Assembly (NCBI RefSeq): GCF_004358185.1
Contig: NZ_SMUV01000041.1
Coordinates: forward strand, 1 to 35,447
DNA length: 35,447 nt
DNA from: Antarcticimicrobium luteum
Lineage (GTDB): Bacteria; Pseudomonadota; Alphaproteobacteria; Rhodobacterales; Rhodobacteraceae
Direction: 5' to 3'
The stretch's first letter is position 1, and each line of letters opens with the position of its first letter. The notes beneath the pieces were generated by a model. The model was not told where the DNA came from. It saw nothing but the letters and a program-made list of their open reading frames with translations, and made no database searches. This document shows positions 23,898 through 31,943 of this stretch, one piece after another. The translations under genes were made by a program, and so were the position numbers.

Positions 23898-25706
23898 ATG
23901 GCACGTATACCCCTTTTGCAACTCAATGGCGTTTCCCTGACCTTCGGGGGGGAACCGGTGTTTTCCGATTTCGATCTGGTGGTGCAGCCCGCAGACCGGA
24001 TCGCGCTGGTCGGGCGCAACGGATCGGGCAAGTCGACCCTGATGAAGGTCATGGCCGGCCTGGTCGAGCCGGACCGGGGCGAGGTCATCGTCCGCCCCGG
24101 CGTTTCCGTTGGTTACATGGAACAAGAACCTGACATGAAAGGGTTTTCCACGCTTGGCGATTTTGCGTCGGCGTCGCTGGAGCCGGGCGAGATGTACAAG
24201 GTGGAGCGCGCCGGCGAAGGGCTCAAGTTCGATCCCGCGCGGCCGGTCGAGACCGCCTCGGGGGGCGAGCGGCGGCGCGCGGCGCTGGCCCGGCTGATGG
24301 CCGAGGCGCCGGAGCTGATGCTGCTGGACGAGCCCACCAACCATCTGGATATCGAGGCGATCTCCTGGCTGGAAGAGGAGCTGAAGGCGACGCGGGCGGG
24401 GTTTGTCCTGATCAGTCACGACCGTGCCTTTCTGCGCAACCTGACGCGCGCAACCCTTTGGATAGACAGAGGAAAACTTCGACGACAGGACAAGGGCTTC
24501 GGCGATTTCGAGGCCTGGCGCGATGCGGTCTGGGACGAAGAGGACATGCAGCGGCACAAGCTGAACCGGCTGATCAAATCGGAAGCCCGCTGGGCGGTGG
24601 AGGGGATCAGCGCGCGGCGCAAGCGCAACCAGGGCCGGGTGCGGGCGCTGCAGGCGCTCAGGGCCGAACGATCGGCCCAGATCAAACGCCAGGGCAGTGC
24701 CGAACTGGCACTGGAGGCGGGGCCGAAATCCGGCCGCAAGGTGATCGAAGCAAGCCATATTTCAAAGGCTTACGGAGATAATGTGATCCTGTCCGATTTC
24801 TCGATCAGGATCCAGCGCGGCGACCGGGTGGCCTTTGTCGGCCCCAATGGCGCGGGCAAGACGACGCTGTTGAAACTGCTGCTGGGAGAGATCGCGCCGG
24901 ACAGCGGCACGGTGACGCTCGGGACCAATCTGGAGGTCGCGGTATTCGATCAGGCGCGGGCGCAACTCGACCCGGACGCGACCCTTTGGGAAAGCCTGAC
25001 CGGCGATCCGGCGATGCGGATCTCGGGCAAGTCGGACCAGATCATGGTGCGGGGAACCCCCAAGCATGTCGTTGGTTATCTTAAGGAATTTCTGTTCGAC
25101 GAAAGCCAGGCGCGGGCGCCGGTGCGGGCGCTGTCGGGCGGTGAAAAGGCCCGGCTGCTGCTGGCGCGGCTGATGGCGCAGACGTCGAATCTGCTGGTGC
25201 TGGACGAGCCGACCAACGATCTGGACGTTGAGACGCTGGACCTGCTGCAGGAGTTGCTGGACGATTACGACGGCACCGTTCTTCTGGTCAGCCACGACCG
25301 GGATTTCCTGGACCGGGTGGCCGCCACGACGGTGGCGATGGAGGGCGACGGGCGCGCGGTGATCTATGCCGGCGGCTGGAGCGACTATCAGGCGCAGAAG
25401 CCCAGTAATGTCGTGGAAAGTAGCGAAAAAACAAAAGCATCCAAGGCGAAGATGAAGCAGGAGGAGAGGCCGAAAACGGGCCTTTCCTTTACCGAGAAGC
25501 ACCGGCTTGAGGCGCTGCCGGGAGAGATCGAGCGGATCGAGGCGGAGATCGCAAAGCTGGAGCAACTGCTGGCCGATCCGGAGCTTTACACCCGCGAGCC
25601 GGTAAAATTCCGCAAGGCGACCGAGGCGCTGGTGATGCGGCAGGAGAAGCTGTCGGCCTTCGAGGAGGAATGGCTGGTGCTGGAGGAGAAGGCCGCCGGA
25701 ACGTAG
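23898..25706 (+). CDS. uup: ABC-F family ATPase (Uup-like)
   Basis: A 602-residue soluble protein with two ABC domains and no membrane spans, the ABC-F type that acts on ribosomes or DNA intermediates. Walker A motifs are GRNGSGKST (residues 39-47) and GPNGAGKTT (about 315-323); signature motifs are SGGERRR and LSGGEKAR; Walker B/H-loop segments are LLLDEPTNHLD with LISHDRAFL, and LVLDEPTNDLD with LVSHDRDFL. The inter-domain linker is charged (DEEDMQRHKLNRLIKSEARWAVEGISARRKRNQGR). After the second domain come a flexible Lys-rich stretch and a coiled coil (about 535-600), the Uup-type C-terminal domain. Uup affects transposon precise excision and ribosome function in E. coli. It is followed by a strong terminator-like hairpin. 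Confidence 0.92.
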   Translation: MARIPLLQLNGVSLTFGGEPVFSDFDLVVQPADRIALVGRNGSGKSTLMKVMAGLVEPDRGEVIVRPGVSVGYMEQEPDMKGFSTLGDFASASLEPGEMYKVERAGEGLKFDPARPVETASGGERRRAALARLMAEAPELMLLDEPTNHLDIEAISWLEEELKATRAGFVLISHDRAFLRNLTRATLWIDRGKLRRQDKGFGDFEAWRDAVWDEEDMQRHKLNRLIKSEARWAVEGISARRKRNQGRVRALQALRAERSAQIKRQGSAELALEAGPKSGRKVIEASHISKAYGDNVILSDFSIRIQRGDRVAFVGPNGAGKTTLLKLLLGEIAPDSGTVTLGTNLEVAVFDQARAQLDPDATLWESLTGDPAMRISGKSDQIMVRGTPKHVVGYLKEFLFDESQARAPVRALSGGEKARLLLARLMAQTSNLLVLDEPTNDLDVETLDLLQELLDDYDGTVLLVSHDRDFLDRVAATTVAMEGDGRAVIYAGGWSDYQAQKPSNVVESSEKTKASKAKMKQEERPKTGLSFTEKHRLEALPGEIERIEAEIAKLEQLLADPELYTREPVKFRKATEALVMRQEKLSAFEEEWLVLEEKAAGT

Positions 25707-25708
25707 GG

Positions 25709-25787
25709 TTTTCGGGCTGTTTTGTACGGTTTGAGGCAGTGAGAAACGGCCCGGAAATGCCCGGTTGGGGAGTTTCCGGGCCGTTTT
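25709..25787 (+). terminator. Terminator-like hairpin after uup with a duplicated arm
   Basis: AAACGGCCCGGAAA (25744-25757) and TTTCCGGGCCGTTT (25773-25786) form a perfect 14-bp stem with a 15-nt loop, followed by one more T, so only a short U-run. A near copy of the 3' arm, TTTTCGGGCTGTTTTGTACG (25708-25727), lies just upstream and could pair with the same middle arm, so two folds compete. Both copies of the arm are followed by GTACG. Confidence 0.5.
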
Positions 25788-25901
25788 GTACGTTCTGGGG
25801 GGAGTTTGGCGGTTTTTGCCCGGAGTCGAGGGGCGGGGTGCCGCCGGGCAGTGCCTGGAGCATCGTTCAAAAAGTTGCGGCGCCGACCTGAAGCCGGCCT
25901 C

Positions 25902-26100
25902 TGAGCAAAGCGCCTCTGCGCGGAATCAAGCCCGCAGGGCACCGCGCAAGCGCCGGACCGTCCCCGCGGTCGGGCGCTTGGACGACGTAGGCGCGCCGAT
26001 CGGGCGTCATCCGGATTTGGCTGCCATAAAGCGCGCCGATCAGAGGGTGCTGCGCCAGACCACGGTCCGGCGCTTGCGCGGCTTGCACTGTGGGGCGGGC
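25902..26100. repeat. Dispersed intergenic repeat, copy 1
   Basis: This segment is closely similar, in the same orientation, to 28437-28700. Shared blocks include TGAGCAAAGC, CTGCGCGGAA, CGCAAGCGCCGGACC, TCCCCGCGG, TCCGGATTTGGCTGC, TGCTGCGCCAG and GTGGGGCGGG. Inside, GCGCAAGCGCCGGACCGT (25944-25961) is the exact reverse complement of 26062-26079, and its core also pairs with 25967-25980 (13 of 14) to make a hairpin with a 6-nt loop. The frames through it are Arg/Pro/Ala-rich and not convincing genes. With the uup hairpin it accounts for the 410-bp gap 25707-26116. No transposase is present. Confidence 0.75.
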
Positions 26101-26116
26101 GCTGTCGAAGAGGCTG

Positions 26117-27343
26117 TTAGTGCCGTTCTTTTTCCCTCGCGCGCGGCCGGGTCAGGGCCATCGCGGCCACCAGCGTCGCCGTGACAACCGCGAATCCGGC
26201 CCCCGCAAGGAAGGTCGCGGCGGGGCCGATCTGGTCCCACAGCAGGCCGGCGATGACGCTGGCGGCGAGCATGGCGACGCCGGTGGCGGAGTTGAACAGG
26301 CCGAAGGCCGATCCGCGCAGATCCTCGGGGGCGTGTTGCGCGACCAGTTTTGACAGCAGCCCCTGGGTGACGGCCATATGTACCCCCCAAAGGGCGAGGC
26401 CGACGAAGGTCCAGGCGAGGCCGGGCGCGAGGGCCAGAACCAGGTCGGCGCCGATCAGCGCGGCGAGGCCCCAGAGCAGCAGCGATGCGGGCGAGGCGCT
26501 GTCGGCCCAGACGCCGGCGGGATAGGCGCCAAGCGAATAGACGACGTTCATCGCCACCAGAACCAGCGGGGCGAGGGCCAGCGGCAGGCCCTGCTCATGC
26601 GCTTTCAGCACCAGGAAGGCCTCGCTGAACCGGGCGAGGGTGAACAGCACGCCGGTGATGACGACGCCCCAGAAGGCGGTGCTGAACCGGCGGATGTCCT
26701 GGAGGCGGATCGGCGGCGGCGCCGGTCTCTCACCCTCTCCGGCGGCGCGGTCTTCCACCCCCAGCAGGACGAGGGAAACCGCGATCAGGCCGGGAATGAT
26801 GGCGAACCAGAACACCGTGCGCATGTCGCTGTGAAACAGGGCCATCAGCGCGATCGCCAGCAGCGGGCCGATGAAGGCGCCCGCGGTGTCGAGCCCCTGG
26901 CGCAGCCCATAGGCGCGGCCCTGGATCGCGGGGGGCACCACATCGGCGATCAGCGCGTCGCGCGGGGCGCCGCGGATGCCCTTGCCGATGCGGTCGGCAA
27001 AGCGGGCGGCGAATACCGTGACGGGGGCGCCGGCCAGCGCGAAGAACGGTTTGGACAGCGCGCCCAGGCCATAGCCGGCGAGGATCAGCGGCTTTCTTCG
27101 GCCGAGGCGGTCGGAGAGATAGCCGGAGAACACCTTGACGATGGCGGCGGTCGATTCCGCGACGCCTTCGATCACACCGACGAGGGCGACGCTGGCGCCC
27201 AGGGTGGTGGTCAGGAACAGCGGCAGCAGCGCGTGGATCATCTCGGACGAGATATCCATGAACAGGCTGACCAGACCGAGCGCCCAGACGGTGCGCGGAA
27301 TGGCGGGGCGTTTCTGCGGTCTGCGGTCGGTGTTCAGGGTCAT
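26117..27343 (-). CDS. MFS transporter
   Basis: A 408-residue major facilitator with twelve predicted spans. The MFS loop-2/3 signature is VFSGYLSDRLGRRKPLILAGYG (about residues 71-92), with the Gly-X-X-X-Asp-Arg-X-Gly-Arg-Arg pattern. RFADRIGKGIRGAPRDALIADVVPP is characteristic of a subfamily of uncharacterised MFS proteins that resemble multidrug or sugar-phosphate exporters. A hydrophilic loop with EDRAAGEGERPAPPP links the two halves. The start ATG at 27343 begins MTLNTDRRPQKRP. Its stop lies 16 bp from repeat copy 1. Substrate is unknown. No regulator is adjacent. Confidence 0.9.
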   Translation of the reverse strand: MTLNTDRRPQKRPAIPRTVWALGLVSLFMDISSEMIHALLPLFLTTTLGASVALVGVIEGVAESTAAIVKVFSGYLSDRLGRRKPLILAGYGLGALSKPFFALAGAPVTVFAARFADRIGKGIRGAPRDALIADVVPPAIQGRAYGLRQGLDTAGAFIGPLLAIALMALFHSDMRTVFWFAIIPGLIAVSLVLLGVEDRAAGEGERPAPPPIRLQDIRRFSTAFWGVVITGVLFTLARFSEAFLVLKAHEQGLPLALAPLVLVAMNVVYSLGAYPAGVWADSASPASLLLWGLAALIGADLVLALAPGLAWTFVGLALWGVHMAVTQGLLSKLVAQHAPEDLRGSAFGLFNSATGVAMLAASVIAGLLWDQIGPAATFLAGAGFAVVTATLVAAMALTRPRAREKERH

Positions 27344-27489
27344 CCGGGCAAGCTCGCCTGAGTCGGAGGGGATGGCGAGGACGGTAGGCGGATGGGCGGG
27401 GGCGGTACAGGTGTCCGCTGGCCGCGGCGCGCAGCAAAGCGCGGCGAGAGGGGGATTTTTCGTCGAGGAGAGGTTTTTTGCGGCGCTAT

Positions 27490-27518
27490 CCGGCTGCGCG
27501 ATGCGTTCGCGCAGCCGG
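27490..27518. repeat. Perfect hairpin between the MFS and SDR genes
   Basis: CCGGCTGCGCGA (27490-27501) and TCGCGCAGCCGG (27507-27518) form a 12-bp stem with a 5-nt loop. It lies just downstream of the SDR stop on the minus strand but has no T-run on that side (a TTTTTT run is on the other flank), so it is a weak terminator candidate and may instead protect the mRNA 3' end. Confidence 0.5.
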
Positions 27519-27536
27519 GGAATGCGGTATGTCCGC

Positions 27537-28292
27537 TCAGCGCATCCGCAGGGCGCCGTCGATGCGGATCACCTCGCCATTGAGATAGCTCATCTCGACG
27601 ATGAAGCCGGCCATGCGGCCGTATTCCTCGGGGCGGCCCAGGCGGGCGGGGTTGGGCACGTCGGCGGCCAGCTGTTCCTGCGCCGCCTCGGGCAGGCCCA
27701 TCAGCATCGGGGTGAGGAAGATACCCGGCGCGATGGCCATGACGCGGATGTTGTCGCGCGCCAGATCGCGGGCCATCGGCAGGGTCATGCCGACGATGCC
27801 GCCCTTGGAGGCGGAATAGGAGACCTGGCCCTTTTGCCCGTCGAAGGCGGCGACGGAGGCGGTGTTGATGATCACCCCGCGCTCGCCATCCTCGTCGGGC
27901 TCGTTTGTCGCCATTTCGGCGGCGGCGAGGCGGGCGACGTTGAAGCTGCCCACGAGGTTGACGTTGATCGTGGTCTGGAAGGTCGAGAGCGGCAGCGGCC
28001 CCTCCTTGCCCAGGGTCTTGCCGACGGTGCCGATGCCGGCGCAGTTCACGGCGGCGGTGATCCTGCCCATCTTGTCGACGGCATAGGCGATGGCGGCGGC
28101 GACGGAGGCGTCGTCGGTGACGTCGGTCTGCACGAAATGGCCACCGATCTCTGCGGCGATCTTGGGGCCGCGCTCGGCGTCGCGGTCAAGCAGGGTGACC
28201 TGGGCGCCTTGGGAGGCGAAATGGCGGGCGGTGGCCTCGCCCAGGCCCGAGGCGCCGCCGGTGATCACGGCGGCGGTATTGGACAGTTTCAT
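27537..28292 (-). CDS. SDR-family NAD-dependent dehydrogenase (3-hydroxyacyl-CoA dehydrogenase-like)
   Basis: A 251-residue short-chain dehydrogenase. The cofactor loop TGGASGLGEATARHF (residues 11-25), the NCAG motif in AVNCAGIG, the Ser of NTASVAAFDG, and the YSASKGG catalytic pair are in normal order. An Asp after the second strand (LLDRD) favours NAD over NADP. The order TGGASGLG, GKTLGKEGPLPLSTFQTTINVNLVGSFNVARLAA and PIARDLA-like text resembles HSD10/type II 3-hydroxyacyl-CoA dehydrogenases, so a role in fatty-acyl or branched-chain degradation is likely. AAGGGAGAGG precedes ATG 28292, and a 14-bp palindromic operator-like site lies 23 bases upstream. No beta-oxidation gene is adjacent in this window. 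Confidence 0.9.
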   Translation of the reverse strand: MKLSNTAAVITGGASGLGEATARHFASQGAQVTLLDRDAERGPKIAAEIGGHFVQTDVTDDASVAAAIAYAVDKMGRITAAVNCAGIGTVGKTLGKEGPLPLSTFQTTINVNLVGSFNVARLAAAEMATNEPDEDGERGVIINTASVAAFDGQKGQVSYSASKGGIVGMTLPMARDLARDNIRVMAIAPGIFLTPMLMGLPEAAQEQLAADVPNPARLGRPEEYGRMAGFIVEMSYLNGEVIRIDGALRMR

Positions 28293-28314
28293 TGCGGCGT
28301 CCTCTCCCTTGATA

Positions 28315-28328
28315 TGAACATGCGTTCA
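28315..28328. promoter_or_regulatory. Palindromic operator-like site upstream of the SDR gene
   Basis: TGAAC-ATGC-GTTCA is a 5+4+5 inverted repeat 23 bases before the SDR start, where a repressor would block the promoter or ribosome. The shape resembles sites bound by TetR-type regulators of fatty-acid degradation; no regulator gene is adjacent. Inference only. Confidence 0.42.
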
Positions 28329-28436
28329 GATAGCAGGCGGGGGGCGTTGGAATCCAGTGGGCATCTGCGGAAACGCGGCGGCAGATCGGGGCGGGTTGGG
28401 GGTGGCGGGCCGAAGCCCGCCCTGCGGCGGGTGTTG

Positions 28437-28700
28437 TGAGCAAAGCTCCCCCTGCGCGGAACAAGGCCGCAGGGCGCCTCTCGTGCATTGCGGAGCAAGG
28501 CACTGTCGGCAGGCGATTGCATTCCATGCAATCGCCGAGAGACGCGCAAGCGCCGGACCCTCCCCGCGGACCGGCGCTTGGTCGACGTGAACATTCCGAT
28601 CAGATGTCGTCCGGATTTGGCTGCTATTCAGTGCGCCGAACGGATGTTGCTGCGCCAGCCCACAGCCCGGCGCTTGCGCGGCCTTTTTTGTGGGGCGGGC
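28437..28700. repeat. Dispersed intergenic repeat, copy 2 (with an extra hairpin module)
   Basis: Same element and orientation as 25902-26100. GCGCAAGCGCCGG (28544-28556) is the exact reverse complement of 28667-28679, and CAAGCGCCGG (28547-28556) pairs with 28571-28580 as a local hairpin. It is about 65 bp longer because of a segment around 28480-28541 that holds a perfect 11-bp hairpin with a TCC loop (28512-28536). The 476-bp gap 28293-28768 thus holds the SDR regulatory region, this repeat and the tyrS terminator; the large Arg/Pro-rich open frames through it are not credible. Confidence 0.75.
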
Positions 28701-28710
28701 GGCTCAATGC

Positions 28711-28744
28711 AAAAAAAAACGCCCCGGCGTGGGGCCGGGGCGTT
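28711..28744 (-). terminator. Rho-independent terminator of tyrS
   Basis: On the minus strand AACGCCCCGGC and GCCGGGGCGTT form an 11-bp GC-rich stem with a 5-nt loop, directly followed by a run of T residues (nine A on the plus strand at 28711-28719). It lies 25 bp after the tyrS stop. A textbook intrinsic terminator. Confidence 0.9.
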
Positions 28745-28768
28745 GAGAGACGTTCGATGCTGTCGGGC

Positions 28769-30064
28769 TCAGCCGTCGATCTGCACCAGCGCGTGGCGCT
28801 TCTTGCCGGCGGTGAGTTTCACCGTCTTGCGCAGATCGCTCACCGAGACGAAGGCAAAGGCGGGGTCCACCGCGGCGTCGTTGACGAAGGCGGCCTGTTC
28901 GGAGATCAGCCGCTTGGCGTCCTTGCCGGATTTGGCCAGCTTGGCATCGACGAAGAGGGTCGCGGCGGAGCAATACATCTCGCCAGGCTGGCCCGAGATC
29001 GCATCGCCGGGCAGCAGATGCATCTCGCCCGCGGTCAGCTTGAAGGTGGGCAGGTCGTCGCCGACGCCGCCCTTCTCGAAGACCTCGCGCGCGGTGGCCT
29101 CGGCCGCCGCCGCCGCCTCGGCCCCGTGACAGAGCGTGGTCACCTCGTTGGCGAGGATGATCTTGGCCGCGTTGATTTCCGAGCCCGCCAGCGCGCCGAG
29201 GCGGTCGCATTCGTCTACGGCCAACTCGGTATAGAGCTTGAGGAAGCGGCCCACATCGGCGTCGGTGGTGTTGCGCCAGAACTGCCAGAATTCGTACGGG
29301 CTGCGCATCTCGGCGTTGAGCCAGACGGCGCCATCCTGGCTTTTGCCCATCTTCTTGCCGTCGGAGGTGGTCAGGAGCGGCGAGGTGAGGCCATAAATCT
29401 CGTGGTCCAGAACCCGGCGGGTCAGGTCGATGCCGTTGACGATATTGCCCCACTGGTCCGAGCCGCCCATCTGCAGGATGCAGCCGTAGCGGCGGTTCAG
29501 TTCCAGGAAATCATAGGCCTGCAGGATCATGTAGTTGAATTCGAGGAACGACAGCGACTGTTCGCGGTCGAGCCGGGATTTCACGCTCTCGAAGCTGAGC
29601 ATCCGGTTGACCGAGAAATGGCGGCCGATGTCGCGCAGGAAATCGAGGTAGTTCAGATCGTCCAGCCATTCGGCGTTGTTGATCATCAGCCCGTCCGAGG
29701 GGCCGTCGCCATAGGTGATGTACTTGGAAAACACCTGTTTGATGCCGGCGATATTGTCGTCGATCTGTTCGGGCGTCAGCAGTGGGCGCTCATCCGCGCG
29801 AAACGAGGGATCGCCCACCTTGGTGGTGCCGCCGCCCATCAGGGTGATCGGTTTGTGCCCGGTCTTTTGCAGCCAGCGCAGCATCATGATCTGGATCAGG
29901 CTGCCCACATGCAGCGATTTCGCGGTGGCGTCGAAACCGATATAGGCGGGGCAAGCCGTGCCGCTGCTCAGCGCCTCGTCGAGGCCCTGATAATCGGTGC
30001 AGTCGGCCAGATAGCCGCGGGTCATCATCACCTGCATGAAGTCCGATTTCGGGTGGTATGTCAT
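28769..30064 (-). CDS. tyrS: Tyrosyl-tRNA synthetase
   Basis: A 431-residue class I aminoacyl-tRNA synthetase. The HIGH motif is the LHVGS form (residues 51-55), and the KMSKS loop is GKKMGKS (about residue 237). [57 protein letters not shown] and DGKKMGKS are diagnostic of bacterial TyrRS. The C-terminal S4-like RNA-binding domain follows ([30 protein letters not shown]). The frame is open 17 codons upstream; ATG 30064 gives MTYHPKSD, normal for alphaproteobacteria. It is divergent from anmK with a 62-bp spacer and ends in a strong terminator. Confidence 0.96.
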   Translation of the reverse strand: MTYHPKSDFMQVMMTRGYLADCTDYQGLDEALSSGTACPAYIGFDATAKSLHVGSLIQIMMLRWLQKTGHKPITLMGGGTTKVGDPSFRADERPLLTPEQIDDNIAGIKQVFSKYITYGDGPSDGLMINNAEWLDDLNYLDFLRDIGRHFSVNRMLSFESVKSRLDREQSLSFLEFNYMILQAYDFLELNRRYGCILQMGGSDQWGNIVNGIDLTRRVLDHEIYGLTSPLLTTSDGKKMGKSQDGAVWLNAEMRSPYEFWQFWRNTTDADVGRFLKLYTELAVDECDRLGALAGSEINAAKIILANEVTTLCHGAEAAAAAEATAREVFEKGGVGDDLPTFKLTAGEMHLLPGDAISGQPGEMYCSAATLFVDAKLAKSGKDAKRLISEQAAFVNDAAVDPAFAFVSVSDLRKTVKLTAGKKRHALVQIDG

Positions 30065-30126
30065 GGCTTGCCTCGGATTTGATTTGCGGGGAGTGTATAG
30101 GCGGCAGTGAGACAAAGGAAAAGGCC

Positions 30127-31236
30127 ATGAATAAGGCCGGTAAAGCGGGCGCGCCTTTGCGCGCGCTGGGGGCGATGAGCGGAACCTCGCTGGACGGTGT
30201 GGACGCCGCCGTTGTCGAGACCGACGGGCGGCGGATTCTGGGGTTCGGCGAGACGGGCTATCGGACGTATTCCGACGAGGAGCGCGCGGTCCTGCGGGCG
30301 GGTCTGGGCCATTGGGCCGGGCCGGAGGCCGAGGCGGCGGGGCACGTGGTGGACGCCGCCCACGCCGAGCTGCTGGCGGGCTTCGACGGCGTCGATCTGG
30401 TGGGGTTTCACGGCCAGACGCTGGCGCATGAGCCGCGCGGGCGGGGCACGTTTCAGGTGGGCGACGGGGCTGCGCTGGCGCAGGCGCTGGGGCTGCCGGT
30501 GGTCTGGGATTTCCGCAGCGACGACGTGGCGATGGGCGGCGAGGGCGCGCCGCTGGCGCCGTTCTTTCATTTCGCCTGCGCCAAGTGGATCGGCGCGGTG
30601 GAGCCGGTGTGTTTCCTCAACCTCGGTGGGGTGGGGAACCTGACCTATGTCGACCCCACGTTCGAGACGCCGGAGGCGGAGGGCGCGCTTCTGGCGTTCG
30701 ACACCGGGCCGGCCAATGCGCCGGTCAACGACCTGATGCTGGCCCGCCGCGGGCTGGAGATGGACGAGGGCGGGGCGCTGGCGGCGCGCGGTATCGTAGA
30801 GGAGGGCGCGCTGGAGCTGTTTCTCGCCGAGCCCTATTTCACCCGGATGCCGCCTAAGTCTCTGGACCGCAACGATTTCGCCGAGATGATCGGATTGGTG
30901 GGCGAGCTGGGCGATGCCGATGCCGCCGCCACGCTGACCGCCATGTGCGCTGCGGGCGTGGCGCAGGGGATGGAGCATTGCCCGCGCCCGCCCGCGCGGC
31001 TGCTGGTGACGGGGGGCGGGCGGCTGAACCCGGTGTTGATGGAGATGTTGCGCGTCTCGCTTGACTGTCCGGTGGAGCCGGTGGAGGCGGTGGGGCTGGA
31101 CGGCGACATGCTGGAGGCGCAGGCCTTTGCCTATCTGGCTGTCCGCGTGGCTTATGGGATGGCGACCTCCTGCCCGGGCACCACGGGGGTGCGGGCCTTG
31201 GTCGGGGGCGGGATCGTCAGCAGGCCGGGGGACTAG
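30127..31236 (+). CDS. anmK: Anhydro-N-acetylmuramic acid kinase
   Basis: A 369-residue kinase of the ASKHA fold that opens and phosphorylates 1,6-anhydro-MurNAc from recycled wall material. The ATP-binding signature [17 protein letters not shown] lies at residues 15-31. [44 protein letters not shown] and [14 protein letters not shown] follow, then [17 protein letters not shown] and the [10 protein letters not shown] segment. AAAGGAAAAGG stands before ATG 30127; the frame is open 23 codons further up but lies over tyrS. It shares the recycling pathway with NagZ, which is encoded elsewhere in this window. Confidence 0.95.
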   Translation: MNKAGKAGAPLRALGAMSGTSLDGVDAAVVETDGRRILGFGETGYRTYSDEERAVLRAGLGHWAGPEAEAAGHVVDAAHAELLAGFDGVDLVGFHGQTLAHEPRGRGTFQVGDGAALAQALGLPVVWDFRSDDVAMGGEGAPLAPFFHFACAKWIGAVEPVCFLNLGGVGNLTYVDPTFETPEAEGALLAFDTGPANAPVNDLMLARRGLEMDEGGALAARGIVEEGALELFLAEPYFTRMPPKSLDRNDFAEMIGLVGELGDADAAATLTAMCAAGVAQGMEHCPRPPARLLVTGGGRLNPVLMEMLRVSLDCPVEPVEAVGLDGDMLEAQAFAYLAVRVAYGMATSCPGTTGVRALVGGGIVSRPGD

Positions 31237-31441
31237 GCAAAGGGGCCTCGGAGCCCACCAAAGCAGCAGCTTCCCCCGCATCCTCGCCCGATCCTTGCCT
31301 GCGAGAGCCTTCATCCCCGCTCAAGAAAAATAGCCGCATCCCCGCGCTGCGGGGCCCCTCGGCGATTTGTCTTGAGCGGGGCCGCCGTCCCTGGCCGTCC
31401 GGTCTCAGGCGAGGACGGCTCCGAAGCCGCAGCAGGGGCGG
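31237..31441. repeat. Nested inverted repeats between anmK and the cupin gene
   Basis: A convergent 205-bp spacer. CCCCGCTCAAGA (31315-31326) faces TCTTGAGCGGGG (31370-31381), with CCCCGC-GCT-GCGGGG (31340-31354) nested inside. Outside them TCCTCGCC (near 31281) faces GGCGAGGA (near 31410), and GCCTCGGAGCC faces GGCTCCGAAGC further out. It folds as one long interrupted hairpin on either strand and could serve as a two-way terminator without a clear U-run. Confidence 0.55.
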
Positions 31442-31873
31442 TCAGCCACGAGGGATGTCGAACCCCGGCGCGGCGAGGGTGAAGCCGGAGAAGTCGAACC
31501 CCGGCGAGACGGTGCAGGAGACCAGCGTATAGGCCCCGGTGCTGCGGGCGGCCTGCCAGTGCTGTTCGGGGACGATCAGCTGCGGCCGGCCCCGGCGGAG
31601 GTCGGGGGTGAGCAGGTGGTCCTGCGCCGGACCCTCGTCGGTGGCACTGAGCGAGAGCACCAGCGGCGCACCGGCGTGGTAGAGCCAGATCTCGGTCGCA
31701 TCCACCCGGTGCCAGTGGCTGGCCTCCCCCTCTGTCAGCAGGAAATAGATCGCGGTGCCGCTGGCGCGGGTGCCGGGGGTTTCGGCGCGCCAGGTCTCGG
31801 CGAACCAGCCGCCTTCGGGGTGGCGTTGCAGGTTGAGCGTGTCGATGATCTGGTCGGCGGTCATGTCAGTCAT
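31442..31873 (-). CDS. Cupin-5 (DUF985) family protein
   Basis: A 143-residue single-domain cupin. Typical motifs are LQRHPEGGWFAETWR, SGTAIYFLLTEGEASHWHRVDATEIWLYHAGAPLVLSL (metal-site His in the HWHRVD stretch and Glu further on), PQLIVPEQHWQAARSTGAYTLVSCTVSPGFDFSGF and the end PGFDIPRG. The family occurs widely in bacteria and fungi; its enzymatic role is not settled, though the fold suggests metal-dependent chemistry on a sugar or small acid. It is divergent from selO with 70 bp between the starts. An alternative Met lies three codons in. Confidence 0.85.
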   Translation of the reverse strand: MTDMTADQIIDTLNLQRHPEGGWFAETWRAETPGTRASGTAIYFLLTEGEASHWHRVDATEIWLYHAGAPLVLSLSATDEGPAQDHLLTPDLRRGRPQLIVPEQHWQAARSTGAYTLVSCTVSPGFDFSGFTLAAPGFDIPRG

Positions 31874-31943
31874 GGCGGCGATTATGCATCCTGCGGGGCC
31901 CGCTCGCTATGGCAATCCTGTGCGGGAAAGTTATCTTTGCGCC

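Noticed and set aside
27490-27518. SDR terminator
   Set aside because: The 12-bp hairpin is perfect but no U-run follows on the minus strand, so it is listed only as a hairpin.
25902-28700. CRISPR or insertion sequence explanation of the repeats
   Set aside because: Only two copies, 2.5 kb apart, of about 200 and 264 bp, with no spacer regularity, transposase or target duplication.
28436-30082. 548-codon plus-strand frame crossing repeat copy 2 and tyrS
   Set aside because: Its 5' part lies in the non-coding repeat and the rest is antisense to tyrS.
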